Source: Progne subis subis (Eukaryota; Chordata; Aves; Passeriformes; Hirundinidae). Taken from it: 64,000 nt of DNA. Under the pieces are notes generated by a model. The model made no database searches and was not told the DNA's origin. It saw only the letters and a program-made list of their open reading frames with translations. The stretch lies in assembly GCA_022316685.1 (NCBI GenBank), contig JAKJHU010000067.1, forward strand, positions 2,924,501-2,988,500, in the 5' to 3' direction. Below are positions 1 through 12,937 of the stretch, one piece after another (within the stretch, counting starts at the first letter, position 1; the number at the start of each line of letters is the position of its first letter). The translations under genes and the position numbers were made by a program.

Positions 1-2736
1 AGACAAATCTTTTTACATTCTCCAAGCAATATCATCAATATTTTCTTTTACTAACCATACACCAGGGACTACCCAAAGAATGATTGAAAGCTACAAGCTG
101 GTTTCTTAGGTTTTGCAAAATTTGACTGGAGTGTGAAAGCAAGCGAGAATAGAAAAGTCACTCACTCACCTACCTTCCTACTTCAGAAAACAGTAATATA
201 AGAGCTCAGAAATAAACCAAACACCCCAGCAGGCAATGAGCTTCTAGAATTAGTGACCATTCCTGAAAAACATGCTGAGAAAGGACAGTTGGATTGTAAC
301 AACCTCACATGCTTATTTCTGATCACAAATATTCCTTCCTATCAGCAGAGGTGAGAAAATAGGCACCTGTTCTCAGCATGTAGTAAATGTTTCATTGATT
401 ACCAAAACATCTGTCTAAAACGTACAAATTCTGTTTAATCACTTTCAACATTAATGGTCCACAAATAGTGAGAAAACTCCAAAACAGAAGGTTGGGATGC
501 TGATGATTCAGCATCTCTTAAACATTTAGTATTGAGCCAATTTTTACTGCTTATATTTCTTCTGGGATTAAAGGTTTTATTCATGGACTGTAGTAAAGCT
601 CAGAATACCCCTGAGTCCTACTGGTAGCAGAACATCACCACAGGGTGTATCTGCACACTTAACTGGGCTAGTGTGCTAGGTGTCCATTATACCTGCAGTT
701 TAGATAATATCTCGACAGGTAGTTATCTAAACTTAGCTCTCTAATATACTAAACTAAATCCAGCCCTATGGATTCATGTTAGTTGCCTAAATAAAGGTGC
801 CCAGTGCCATTGGATACATCTCTGATGTACCAAGCCATCTGAAAAATTTTCATAGCAATGGCACACAGGATACAGGAACTGCTGGTAACTCACTGTCTTC
901 CAGAATGGAGGATGGCAGATGGGTGGAATGGCTTACATCTAAGGGAGCACTGCACATTCACATTTAAGGAACTGAGTTCTACTGCTTCTCTATACGAGAT
1001 GCAGTGTCTCAGCTCTCAGATATTCCCTTACTTAAACTGCTCAATTATTTTCTAAAGGATAGCACTTCTATTATTTTCAAGACTTTCTACTTTAGTTCTT
1101 CTTTTCAGAGCAGTATAAAAGTAATTTTGAGCAAACAAGCACAACACACAGTCTTGAGCTACATTTACCCAGATGGAATTAACCTTTCCCCTTCCTTTCC
1201 CAGTGCCACTCACATTGTTGAAACAAGTGCCAGCCTATGTAATGAAAAATAGGTGCTCTATCTTTCTGCTACCCATCTGGGAAGTCCAGTTTGTAGACTG
1301 TGCAACACACCAAGGTAAAAGGATATTATCAGGCTTACGCAGTCAGCCTACTAATGTTCTCCATTTTGTGCAAAGCTGAGGCACAAACAGCCCCCCTCCT
1401 GGGGGCTTGGGCAAAATCTCCATTAAATCTCCATGGCAAGTGCATGACTTACAGTAAGGTTGGGCACAAAGAAAACCATAAGACACACTAGCACCTTGTC
1501 TGCTCTAAATGTTCCGTCTTTTCTGCAAACAGATCTCTGCCAAATGCACATGACTAAAGGTCTGTAAGACTTAATCACAGTGTCCATGATCCTCCCATAG
1601 TGAAGTGTCTTGGATGTATTAAATAACTACAAAGAAACAAGAATATTAAATTAGTAACTTCACTTGAGCATATTGAGATTTTTTTTTTGTTGAAATACAA
1701 TTGTAATGTTTAACATTGGCAAAAAGGTCAATAGAATACAAAATAGAGAGCAAATCAGCATCATGTCCATGTATTTATCAGGTATGCTCTTGTTTCATGA
1801 ATAAAAGAGATGCATTCCTGATGCTGCCCCATCTCAAGCAAGGTAGTTTGATTTTTAAGTGTCAAAAAGTGCAATAATAAAATCAAAGGACTTGAACAAT
1901 TTCTGTGCAAAGAAATATTAGTGAGGTTTAAATATCTTGAAGAGGAACACTTTCATCAATGATACAGCAGAAGTGATGAAGAAGCTACTATTTACTGAAT
2001 TTTCATAGTATGAAGATCAGGGAGCACACCGCTGTGTGCTGTGCTGACAGAAAATGTCATTTCTTACCTGAATGATATTATATAAAGTTAAAATTTAGTT
2101 TTGCTACAAAATACGTGGATTCTGAAAGTTATTGAGATTTCAAAGTATGAATAGGCTAGAATATATCTGAAGGAAGGCAATGGGTATAATCTCTAGCTGA
2201 GGAATTCTCTGAACAAAAGACAGCCAGAATCTATAAAATTGCCTTATTCTTGTGCTCCTTCCTAAATATCAAACAATCATTGTCAGATGCAGGACTTAAG
2301 GCTAGAGGAATCCAGCACAACCATTGTTATGTACTTGTATAAATCTAGTAAAAGTTAGTGAAAGGAAAATGTGGCAAAACACTGATTAACAAAGAAAATA
2401 CAATTTCTATACATTTTCATCTCTTTGTTATTTTTCTCAAAAGAAGGAAAATCAAAAGCTTTCTTCAATAAGCACTCAGGTATGTCTCTTAGGTATGACA
2501 AATTGAAACTTCAGAGCCTTAGTAAGAAAATAATAAAGATTGTGCTATTGAAAAAAGAAGGTCGTTCATAGCAGAGCTTGAGGGTACCTCACTAAATATT
2601 AAATCACAAATTTTAGGTGAGATTATTTCCTAGCACACTTACCTCTATAAAAGAAAACACTGGTTTACTTTACCCATTATCTGCAGAAAGGAGTGTCATT
2701 TCATCCCTGTAGTTTTAGCCTCATGAATCAAGTGAC
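1..2736. other. A+T-rich unique sequence, no gene seen
   Basis: No repeat family or gene is recognised here. The open frames between 858 and 1491 overlap one another, use unremarkable codons and have no convincing splice context, so they are treated as chance. A short inverted repeat lies at 697-733. Motifs of the GTGCCTAA/TAGGTG type occur around 675-800 and resemble those clustered near 17 kb. A 36-bp interval at about 2645-2681 on the minus strand has a good acceptor (TTTCTGCAG) and a good donor (GAG/GTAAGT), but every frame contains a stop, so it could only be a noncoding exon. Confidence 0.6.
697..733. repeat. Inverted repeat, 11-bp arms
   Basis: AGTTTAGATAA at 697-707 is matched exactly by its reverse complement at 723-733, with a 15-base spacer. 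Nothing shows whether it is functional. Confidence 0.6.
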
Positions 2737-2848
2737 TTTTTTTGGTTTTTTTTTGGTTTGGTGTTTTTGTGTTTTTTTTTTTTTTTTTTTTTTTTTGGTA
2801 GGTTTTTTTTTTGTTTGTTTATTTGTTTGTTTGGTTTTGGGTTTTTTT
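2737..2848 (+). repeat. G/T-rich low-complexity tract
   Basis: Runs of T are broken by GG and by TTTG units. The open frame through it (2693-3013) translates to a stretch of F, V, C and L, as expected of any T-rich tract, and is not a gene. It is one of at least six similar tracts in the window. Confidence 0.85.
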
Positions 2849-4544
2849 CCCCCTATTGTTTTTGTATGTGCTTTGAGTTTATCATCAAGTTCAGGCTATT
2901 ATTCCATTGGCTGGATAAACCAGGGCAAATTATATGAGATCGTTTACATTTTGGATATATGTCAACCTATTGTTATTTTTTTATACATAAATAAGCTAAT
3001 TGAAGAGGCATGAGGGAGACAAAACCAGATATTTCATCCTATAGGTCACAGTTCATAATTCTTTTCTTTACCCCTGCTGTCCCTTGCACAATACTTGCAT
3101 GTCTTTTCAAGATACTGCTCAGGGCATTAAAAAATGTGTATATTAAGTCTAGACTTCTGGCATGAATTAAAATTCACTTCTGTAGCTGCTATGAATGAAA
3201 GCAAAGAACTGCAGTTAAATATACCAGTGCAGACAATGTGAAACCTAATTTGTTTCTGAAAAATCCTGTCTGCCTATTAAGATGATCAAATCAGTCTGTA
3301 ATTGGGATGAAAGGACAACATTGAGAATATCAAATAGGATTTTGAGGTTTGTGCATGATTTGTATTTCCAAGGTGTTCTAAGGTATTTCTAATTATGAAA
3401 AAGTGAGTTATTGAGGAAAAAAAAGGTAAAAAAGAAAAAAAAAAAACCAAACAAAAAAACCACCACTATAGCTTCATACAGAAATAAAAATATGGGAAAA
3501 AAAAAAAGGACAAAAGTGAATAAAATGTGAAGATCGGCAAAATAAAAATATAAATTAAGTGTACCACAGTGTTTTATCTGTGATCCATGTAATTCTACTA
3601 TCTTTGAAGGTAGATACTCTTACCTCAGACTGTAATAACTCGAATTTTGGTCATGCCTCATATAAGTAATGTAGATCTCATAGCTGTATACAAAGAGCTG
3701 CGTGCCCTAGGTTCCCTCTAAAGTAAATGTGAAGTCTTTATCTGAAATTTGTATTTTCAAATTGCAATGTCTGAAATAAGTCAAATGATTCAAACCAGAA
3801 GGAATGTGGGATATCTTGTGTCTTTCAAGATGAAGTCCAGTATTGTATTGCAGAAATTTTTACAACTTCTCTGGGCAACTGTTTCAGTAAAGAATTTCTT
3901 CCATTTTATGTCTTGATTGTTGTTTTTTTATTTAAATCACCTGAAGACATGCACACATACCCAGTCCAAAAAGCATCAGAAATATAGAGTTCTGGCTCTC
4001 TCTTCTCCCAGACAGGATTTTAAGGTATGAGCTGGGGAAATCAGTATCAGTGTGGACAAAATCAGTTGTTGTTGACTCAGTGTTATTTATTAATAGATCA
4101 TATTGCTGGGTCATGTTTCAACAATGGGAAATTGGTTTGGATTTGCATTAAAACATTTTGAAAAACAGCAGAAGGAAAGGAGAAGAGGATTTTGTAATCA
4201 TTCAAGGTTTGGAAACACCTGATTCAAATGACTCAAGGCTTTTATATTATCATCTAATTCTTATGAATGGCAGATGAATGAGTCCATGATGTTAGAAAGA
4301 GGAAGAAAAATTACAGCTTTTCTCTTTCAGAGAAAATTAAAATGCATCTACAACAAAAAAAAAGCTATAATTGGTGTAGTTATTTATATTGTCTGGAGAG
4401 AAAAAAACAAAATCAGCACAATACAGGTGGAACCCAGTGTGAAAAAAAATTCTTTGTTTGGAGCACAGAAAGAAAATTATAAATAGTGTTTTATATTTTT
4501 TCCTTTTATCCTTGGCCTTTTCTTCTGCCAGGTCTGAGACACAC
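2849..4544. other. A+T-rich unique sequence with an A/C-rich tract
   Basis: No gene or repeat family is recognised. An A-rich stretch with CCAAAC and CCACC interruptions lies at about 3413-3470. It looks like the opposite-strand counterpart of the G/T tracts elsewhere. Confidence 0.55.
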
Positions 4545-4700
4545 TTAAAATTCAGGGTTTTTGATTTTATAGATTGGTTCCAAAGTCCAAGTGTATTTTT
4601 CATTCTGGTGTTCTATCATAACTTGAAAATCCTTCTTCTGATATTTGCCCCAGAAGTGAATATCTTCAATAGTACTTTGAAAGTCAATTCTCCAGACCAC
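4545..4700 (-). other. Candidate terminal coding exon, unidentified
   Basis: Read on the minus strand, a good 3' splice site (CACTTCCTCCTCAG, AG at 4702-4701) is followed in phase 0 by 51 open codons and a TAA stop at 4547-4545. The peptide starts VVWRIDFQSTIED and ends WTLEPIYKIKNPEF. It is varied and protein-like, unlike the low-complexity products of neighbouring frames. I do not recognise a family. It could be the last exon of an unknown gene running leftward, a decayed pseudogene, or chance: frames of this length are common in A+T-rich DNA. No upstream partner exon could be fixed. Confidence 0.22.
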
Positions 4701-4726
4701 CTGAGGAGGAAGTGCCTTGCCAAATA

Positions 4727-4789
4727 AGATATATACATATATACATATATATACACACACACACGCATATATACATACATATATATTTA
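4727..4789. repeat. AT/ACAT/AC compound microsatellite
   Basis: ATAC and ATAT units enclose a short AC run. The tract lies just upstream, on the minus strand, of the candidate exon at 4545-4700. Confidence 0.9.
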
Positions 4790-6514
4790 AAGTGAGCAGC
4801 TCTCAAGGAAGAAGGAAATACATACTAAGCTTCAGCCTACTGGTTTTCTTTCCACCAGATTGCATTACTTTTAAAGAGAAAACACATTGCTGACAATCAC
4901 AAAACTGTCCTCATCATTTAATTGATGGGAGGGATCAGAGTCAGGAAAAGCTGCAATGAAAACTCTTCCTTAAATTCATTTAGATGAATGGATGTATTTC
5001 CTTGGATGTGTTTTGGTTTGGGTTGGCTTTGCAGCTGCCTGTAAACAATCCAGACCTTTCAAGAGCCAGGACGACTGCAGGCATTTCAGAAGACCTTGTC
5101 AGTCCTTCCTCACTTTTTAAGTGAAAATCTGGTTAAGTTGCCTTTGAAGTTAATAAGACAGAACAGATACTTTTCCAACAATGTGATGAATCCCAAACCA
5201 AAAAGCCATGACTTTTCTTCTTAGTAGGCTAAAATTAAAGATAACCACAGGCGTTTCCAAAAATACTTATCCAAACTTGTTGCCAACAAATGAGGAAGAA
5301 AATACAGGCAAAAAATTTTAAGCATAATATTACTCAGTTAAAAAATAAAGGAAAAATGAATTATAAAGGAATTAAAATAAAATACAGTTTTTGACATTCT
5401 TTCAAAGTATTAGGTGTTTTATTCTGGCTCAGTCCTCCTCTGGAACCCCTTTAGAACCTATTTATCCTCTGCCCTTCTCTGCTTTATTTTGCTCCTGGGA
5501 CAAATAGCTTTCCTTCATCCTTCGCTGCTGAAGAAGACTAAAGCAGATCAAACAACTTACTCACTTTCTTTTTTTTATAACTTTCTAGCTGCTCTGCCTG
5601 GTGAATCCCTGATCAGCCCTACAAGCTGTTCTCTGATCCTTTCCAAATGACTTTATTGCCAAGGTGACAAAACAATTCTCCTCCATGGGATTTAACTTAT
5701 TGTCAGAGCAATTACATTTAAGTGATACATTTTAAGCCAGTAATACTTCTGTTAGCCCTGGATCAGAACCCCTTATGAATTTTAGTTAAGGTTCAGGCTA
5801 AACTACTGCAGGAAAGCAATGATTGTCTTTGCAGTAAAAATAAAGTTTGCAATTTGTCAGGAAGTAGCAGAATACTTATTCTCAAAAATTAAATCCACAC
5901 ACTGTGCAGATAATGTCCTCAAACTGTTGCACTAACTGAGTAAAAGCATATTATTAAGGTGAGAGGTTTATTTTCAGTCATTGTTTCAGCACAAGGTCTT
6001 GGGCAAATACTATGTTGGAGAAGAAAATCAAGGGAAGATTATGGCTACCAGCTGAGAAGGGAGCAATGCAAATAAACACGGAATTGATACTTTCTGATGG
6101 AAATGCTTCCTGTTTCGCTAGAGACTCATTCCTTTTGCTAAAGACAGAATGATCCTACAGCAACTGCAGAATGAAGAAACAGGGAAAAGCTCATAAAGTG
6201 CTGCTAAAAAGCTCAGAGACATGATGTAAGTACCATTAATATTCAGTATTCTTTTTGGTCTAGTAACAGGGAATAATGAATGAGATCCCAGGGCTTGGGA
6301 GGCCTCTACTTCTCCCACTAACAGAGTGCACAGGGAGTACTTTGGGAAAGAATCCCAGGGAAGTCCAGGGGCAGAAAAACTTTTCACAATATCTTTTTTT
6401 TAAGGATGCATGGGCTGCAGTCTCAGCCATATTTCAGTTTCAGTATAAAAATATCTTGGAAGGCACTCATTGAATTTGGGCTACATTTCTTATGAAAAAG
6501 GTATACTCCCTGAA
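4790..6514. other. Unique sequence, no gene seen
   Basis: No repeat family, RNA gene or exon is recognised. Open frames at 5414-5650 and 6118-6473 have no supporting features. Confidence 0.6.
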
Positions 6515-6560
6515 TTTTCTTCCCTTTTTTTTTTTTTTTTCCTTTTTTTTTCTTTTTTTC

Positions 6561-6596
<36 letters not shown>

Positions 6597-6606
6597 CCTT
6601 TTTCCT
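6515..6606 (+). repeat. Polypyrimidine (TTTTC)n tract
   Basis: About 90 bases of T and C, with TTTTC units in the middle. The minus-strand frame through it codes for a K/E/R run and is not a gene. Confidence 0.9.
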
Positions 6607-9600
6607 CATAAACCTATTTGTCTCCAAGAAAAAACAGTAGAATTCATTCCCATCGGTGGGAAGGTGCTTGGCTATCTCCAGGAAAACATGGCTCAACCAT
6701 GCAGACAAATGCCCTCGTTCTTACTGTTTCCCCATTTCCTCCTTCTCAGCTTTATATGCTGAGCATGATGCCACATGGAACATCTCTGGGGTCAGGTGGG
6801 GTCAACTGTCCCAGCTGTGTCCCCTCCAGCTTTTCTGCAATGGAGCAAGAGGCAGAAAAGGCCTTGACTCTTTCTAAGAACTGCTCAGCACCAGGAAATT
6901 ACATCCCTTTATTATCAACACTGTTTTCAGCATAAATCCAAATCGTAGCCCATAACAGGTACCTTGAAGAAAATTAACACTATCCTAGCCAAAAACAACA
7001 CACCTTTGAACACTCAGTAGTTTTTTGTCCCTCCTAAAAAAATATTCCTTTTTCCTGTGAGGCAGTCATTTCACACTTTAGTGAAAATGTGCCTTAAATC
7101 TCTGATTTTTATTTGTTTATACACAACACTTCATTTTCCCTGACTTATTTTTTTCCCCACTGTCTGGCTGTAGCATACATCAGTCTCCTTCCCAATCAGA
7201 TTTTTGGAGGTAAAGGTCTCTTATGTATTTATGTGGCATCTAAAAAAATGGTCTTACTCATGGCTGAATCCATTGGCACTTCTGTAATTCAAATAATCAT
7301 TATAATACATGTAAAGCAGAAGCAAAATTTAGATAATCTTTCTTGAACTCAAAAAGCAGGTAAAACAATAGGTACTGCCATCATTCTTCCCCATGTGTGC
7401 ATGGGGAAGTTTCATTAGGTCATGTTCTAAAGGTATAAACTGGTATGAAAGGGAAATGTTACACCTGTGGGTTTATGTTATATTATCTGGCCAAATAAGC
7501 ATTTCTTTGCTTCTGAGAGTGCTAAAACCATTGTAAAAGTGTGTTAGTTACTATGTTGTTTGAGATCTCTCTTATGGCTGCTTTTTTATTCTATTTCAAT
7601 TTGCTGTCTTAACAAAACTACAATTTTGATATGTGGAAAAACGGAGGTTAAAAAAGACATGTTAGATTAAATTTGTATCTTTGTAAGAACTAGAGATGTC
7701 TTATTCATTTAATTGGAGATTATTTCACAGATCATCTAATGAATACAAAGTCAATTCATTTTTCTGTGATGAGTGATATGTATTCATTTTTGAAATGCAA
7801 CCTAGGCCATTTTCCCTTTCCATTTCAAGGACATTTTAGACATCTGCAGGACTCAACCTTTTATCATAATTTCATGCTGGGAAGGTACAAAGGATTGTCT
7901 GAGTCAATAAAAGACTATTCAGGATAACAGACAAAACTTTAATAACTCAGTGATGATAAATCTTACTTTAAAAGACAGACATGATTTGACCTGAGTGCGC
8001 TAACTCTTTAGCATGATGTGTGATTTAGCTAATATGCTCCATAGGAGCCAGTGATCTCCTCCCCATGCAACAATCTCCTTTTACAAACCTTCAGTAAGAT
8101 ATACTTTAGAGGACTACAAATTTATCAGCCTTCTGTAAAGACTTCTGGAAAAAAATTGCACTGTCTCACTGTCCAGCTACTTCCCAAATGGAAGATATCT
8201 AAAATGGACGAGCAGAGCCTCATAAATTAAACATGATATGACTGTATTAGTGTCAAAACCCACAAAATCTTACCAGCCTGATTTCCATCTCAAGACTACA
8301 TAGTGATACATTAAATCCCACAGATTAAGTACTAGTAGTTCAATCAGAAAAAATATTCTACAGTTTTCAGAAGGTACAATTTTACATCTCCATTTGAATC
8401 AGCTCAGTGACGTTATACTCAGAGCTGTGATCATTTACTAGAAGAATCACTGATCTCCTCAGAAGAGCCTGTTCCTGTGTTAAGGTGTTAAATAGTCACA
8501 TGCATTTTCTAAATACTCAAGAATCTATTAATAATAAGTAAGAGTCTATTAACTTACTGAAATAGCAAATGACTCAGACATACAACAGTACAACATGAGA
8601 GAACACAATAAATGCATAGCATTGCCGTGTATGTGCTAAGGTAGTGATTTTTAATGCTGCAGAAAGGAGAATAAATTTACTACAACTCTTTATATTGACT
8701 GCTTTTGGCATCTGCACAGAGCTGCAATAGCTGACATCAGTCTGAAAAGCAGTGAAGTTAATTCTGTGTGTATCCACATGCCCAGAGGAAGGGCTGATTG
8801 TGTGATTTTCAAGAGACTACCAGTAAAATACCTATCTGTTCTGATTGCAAAAACTACACTTTCCTCCTAAAAGCCAGAGACAGATGAATTTAAGTTTTCT
8901 CAGAGCTTTCAAATGATGCATTTAGTGGGGCTGCGGGGTTTTATTTCCTCTGGAAGCAAGGAGTAATTTACTTGCAATCACAACAAAATATCCTTTATAA
9001 ATGAGAGTGATTACAAACCCAAAAAGTTTGCCTCTATTCTATTGGATGATACAGAGAATAAGACAAGATTTTAAAAAGTTGTGACATCAATATGTTTATG
9101 ATCTATTATTTTATCTAATGCAATCTAAGATTTGCATAGTATTCAGGAAGTAATCAAAAGAGATGAATGGGGATGCAATGGATAGGAAAATAAGACGACA
9201 AAGCCATCAGAGCTCTGCAGAAAAATGCAAGGCACTAGCCAATGCTTAGAAAAGCAATGGGTACCAGAAGAAATTTCATCAATTACTAATGAAGGTCAGT
9301 CACCCAAGTCACCTTGTAATGCTTTCTCTTTGTGATTTTAAAGTTTAAGTAGCAAATCCAATGCTTTTGAGGGATACTGCTGTCACATTGAGAAAAACTA
9401 ATGGACTGAAATACTGACTGAGCACAGTAAAAAGTTGGGTAACTTTTCCACTTCAAATTTAATTGCATTTCCTTTATACTTTATGAATTATTGTGATGAT
9501 TTATATGTCAAAGTCTTAGCACATTTACTGTAATTAGTTTCTCTTGTTAACAAAATTCTGCTTTAGTTACATTTCTGTGCATTTTTCATGCATTCACCTT

Positions 9601-10606
9601 CAGCTGGTCTATGTATATTTTTAAAGTGTGATGATAATAACTTCTAAAAGATATACAGGGTTAAAAGTTCACTGGCAGGAGTAATCTCAGTAAAGCAAGG
9701 ACCTAACTCTTTTACAGCAGAACCTTGAAGAACTTCCACAGAGCAGTGATAAAATCTTCACAGCGTCTTCATAGGCTTCACAGGAGCTCTTGGTGTTTCT
9801 TACAGTGAAGATATTTGTAGGGCACCTGGGCTTTCACTACATAGAAACACCTTCAAACACCTTACAGGGGAAAATGCAATAGAAGAAATTTGAGTTGTGA
9901 AGGGCACTGGCCTGAAGCACCCAAAACCCCAGGAACAACATCACTTCATGGAGTCATTGAACATCAATTTAACAATATTTCAAATAATACGTTTAGGACA
10001 AGTTTTAGTGTCTTTTAGGGTGACTACACATTCCTCTAAAATAGTCAAGCAAATAGATGCATATATTTTCTTTTTTACTTCCTCTCCATTCTAAAAGAGT
10101 GTTTCAACTTCAGACAATTTTCAGAAGACTTCATATTATTAACTATTAAAAAAAGACTTAAATTATTTTGTTAAACTACAAAAAGTTATTTAATAGGTTT
10201 TTATTTTAAATAACTGAACATTTTCGTTAGAGTTCAATTGTAAGCATGATCAAAAATATTTTCTTGAATTTTACCTTCCATCCAATAGTATTTCATTGAA
10301 AATAGATTTCAAGAGAAAAGAAATATGATCTGAATGCTATATGAAAAATAATTATTAACCAACTACTAACTTATAAATCAGATTCCTTAATATCCCTGTA
10401 CTGAGTATCTATACTTTTGTCATTTTGCCACAAGTTATACTATATTTAATTATCTCTGTAAAGAAGACAGATGGCCTGTATTTTATGAGCTCTCAGCTTT
10501 CTTTCTTCCCACTTGGCTGACCATGCATGCCAATATTCACAAATTACAAAATTTATACTCTCATTTTCCTTAATTAGCCTCAAGAGAAATGTATCATGGC
10601 TCTGGA

Positions 10607-10608
<2 letters not shown>
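6607..10608. other. Unique sequence, no gene seen
   Basis: No mobile element or gene is recognised in these 4 kb. The one structured site is a small hairpin at 7386-7409. Confidence 0.6.
7386..7409. repeat. Small hairpin, 10-bp perfect arms
   Basis: CTTCCCCATG pairs perfectly with CATGGGGAAG across a 4-base loop (TGTG). Confidence 0.7.

Positions 10609-10651
<43 letters not shown>
10609..10651 (+). repeat. Uninterrupted run of 43 T
   Basis: This is the longest homopolymer in the window. No LINE or SINE body could be recognised on either side, so it may be a lone expanded tract or the tail of a decayed minus-strand retrocopy. Its length is likely to be error-prone in assembly and variable between individuals. 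Confidence 0.95.
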
Positions 10652-12932
10652 CCTACTCATACAACATCAAATTGCTTTAAAAATTTTGAAATCTCAACCA
10701 GACTTCAATTTTTATGAGGAGGCCCTGGAAATTCGATCAGTCTGCTACGCCTATAGTATCAAGTATTGCAAGAGTTAATACTTTTGTTGCCAATGCACTT
10801 CACATACTACTCTTTTACTGCAATAACTAGTAATATTTTCTGTACTCAGGGAAACAATCAGTGCTCAAGGAACTTCTGCTAGTTCCCTTTATAAAATACT
10901 CTTTTATACACATTCTTTTTTCTACTTCCATGACTACCAAAATAGATTTTCCATTGAACGTGCTCTATCACATTGCACTGTATGTAGGGTCTTGCATCAC
11001 GAAAATACAGCAACTCTAACTTCAATGTGATTTAAATATCTGCCTGTAGTAATACACAGATTAAAATATTTCAGTGTAACATATTTTAAGATAAATCACT
11101 GCTGTCTAATCGAGTTCTGTGTAAGCTGTCCCCTTAAAACTTAAAATACTGTACCTTAACTTTTAATACTGTATGGCTTTTGTTTTCTGCTTTTCTATGA
11201 GAGGTGCAACTGTTTTGTACATGGATCCAAAAGAAGAATGGTAAACAGACAGAAAAGATACAAGATATGAATACTGGGGAGTTTTTAACTATATCATATA
11301 TAGCAAAATAATAGGTGTCGTTCATTCTTTTGCTATACTTACAACTAAGTAATAATGCTATGGTTGTTATGAATATGTGTAGGATGTATATCTGATTTTA
11401 AATGAAGGACCTTTAGGTTTTTAAATTTGTCAATGTAACTTTCACGTAAAACAAATAATTTACATAAAGAAACCTTCTAAATTTTAGATAGTTTAAGCAA
11501 GCTACTCAATATTTCCAGTACACCACTCTCATTTGCCTTTGTAGAGTAATGTTTATTCTTTTAGTACATGTAAATTGCTTTTCCTTCTTCACTGAGTGTG
11601 TGAGTGCCCTCTTGACTGTGTGTCCGTTCTTCCTCGTGTACAGTGAAGATTATTCCTACCCATGGCTCTTACTCAGGTTTCTGCAACTCTTGGCCTCTGT
11701 TTCTGCTCTGTCCTCAAGCTGTGGCTGTGCTTGGGAAATCTGAGTTCTAAAAATAAGAACTAAAGCCTTTCATAGGTAGAGAAGATTCTTTCTCCTCATG
11801 CTAACTAAATAGCCTCTGAAAGTAATTTTTTTCTCCCACGGGTCTGAATTACTTACTGTTATTGTAAAACAGAGGAATGCTAACACACCTGAAACACTTT
11901 CTCATCCTCTCCAGACTTTTTATACATGTAGTAACCACATTGAATGGGATTCTGACCTGGCTTAAGTCTTATATGTCTCCTCAATATCTTCATTCAGGCT
12001 GAGAGCCTTTACATTCACCCTCCATCTATTCTGCTATTTTTTGGATAAACGAAAATAAAATCTGTTGTCAATAGGAAACCCATTATGTTTTCTCCACTGC
12101 AATCCTAACTATTCCAAGTGATCTTTAATCTGCAATTCTTTGCCGTGATAGCTCAGTGTGGTTCCATAGGAGTAATTTGCTTTATCTTATGAATATGTAC
12201 TTGGGGAGTTTGTAAACCACACATCATTGACACAGTAAACTCTAACTCAGACTCTGCTTTGAGCTATTGCTATCTGTTTGGTCAATAGTTGCTGTATTTG
12301 AGGGAAAAAAAAAAAAAAAAAGACAAAACATAATTCCTTTAATTTATGTATCAGTATATGCACAGAAGGTATGCATATTTAAAATTGCTTTAAAAAACAA
12401 CATAGATCTGTATTTTTTTCTTTAAGCCAAATAGACTATTTCATTTTATTCAAATAATTTTGTAGTAATCCAAATTACAGACTACTTCCATCTGCAGACT
12501 GCTTTAGAGATTTATTAATCAAAAAATTGCATGAAACAACCAAAATAATATTTTAACTGGAGTAATTATAACTAGCAGTGATATATGCAAATGACTGAAA
12601 TCATAAGGACATGCTTTGTGACAGGTAAAGTGAAAGTAGCTTCTGCCCAAGTCTAACAATTTCAAAAATACCTAGTGACACACTTTTCTAGTATTAAAAG
12701 AGAAATACAATGTTTCATCTTAGCTAATTCTTCATGAGTTTTCTCCAATTTTTGGACATAAATATGTGTTCTGTGGCCACCTGGATCCTATGTTCTCCTT
12801 TCAAAAACACATGGTCTTATTACACACAGAAACAATGTATTTAAAAAGTAAAAAGAATCATCTTTTTATTTTTCAAATTTCTTTGTTTCTATCAGACCTA
12901 CTAATCACACAGTTCTTTAGGTCTACTTTTGC
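10652..12932. other. Unique sequence, no gene seen
   Basis: No repeat family or gene is recognised. A short A run lies near 12305-12321. Confidence 0.6.
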
Positions 12933-12937
12933 CCAGC
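12933..12937. repeat. Target-site duplication, left (CCAGC)
   Basis: Left member of the 5-bp duplication flanking the first LTR. Confidence 0.88.

Noticed and set aside
2693..3013. 106-codon plus-strand open frame
   Set aside because: It is driven by a T/G low-complexity tract and gives an F/V/C/L run with no recognisable domain.
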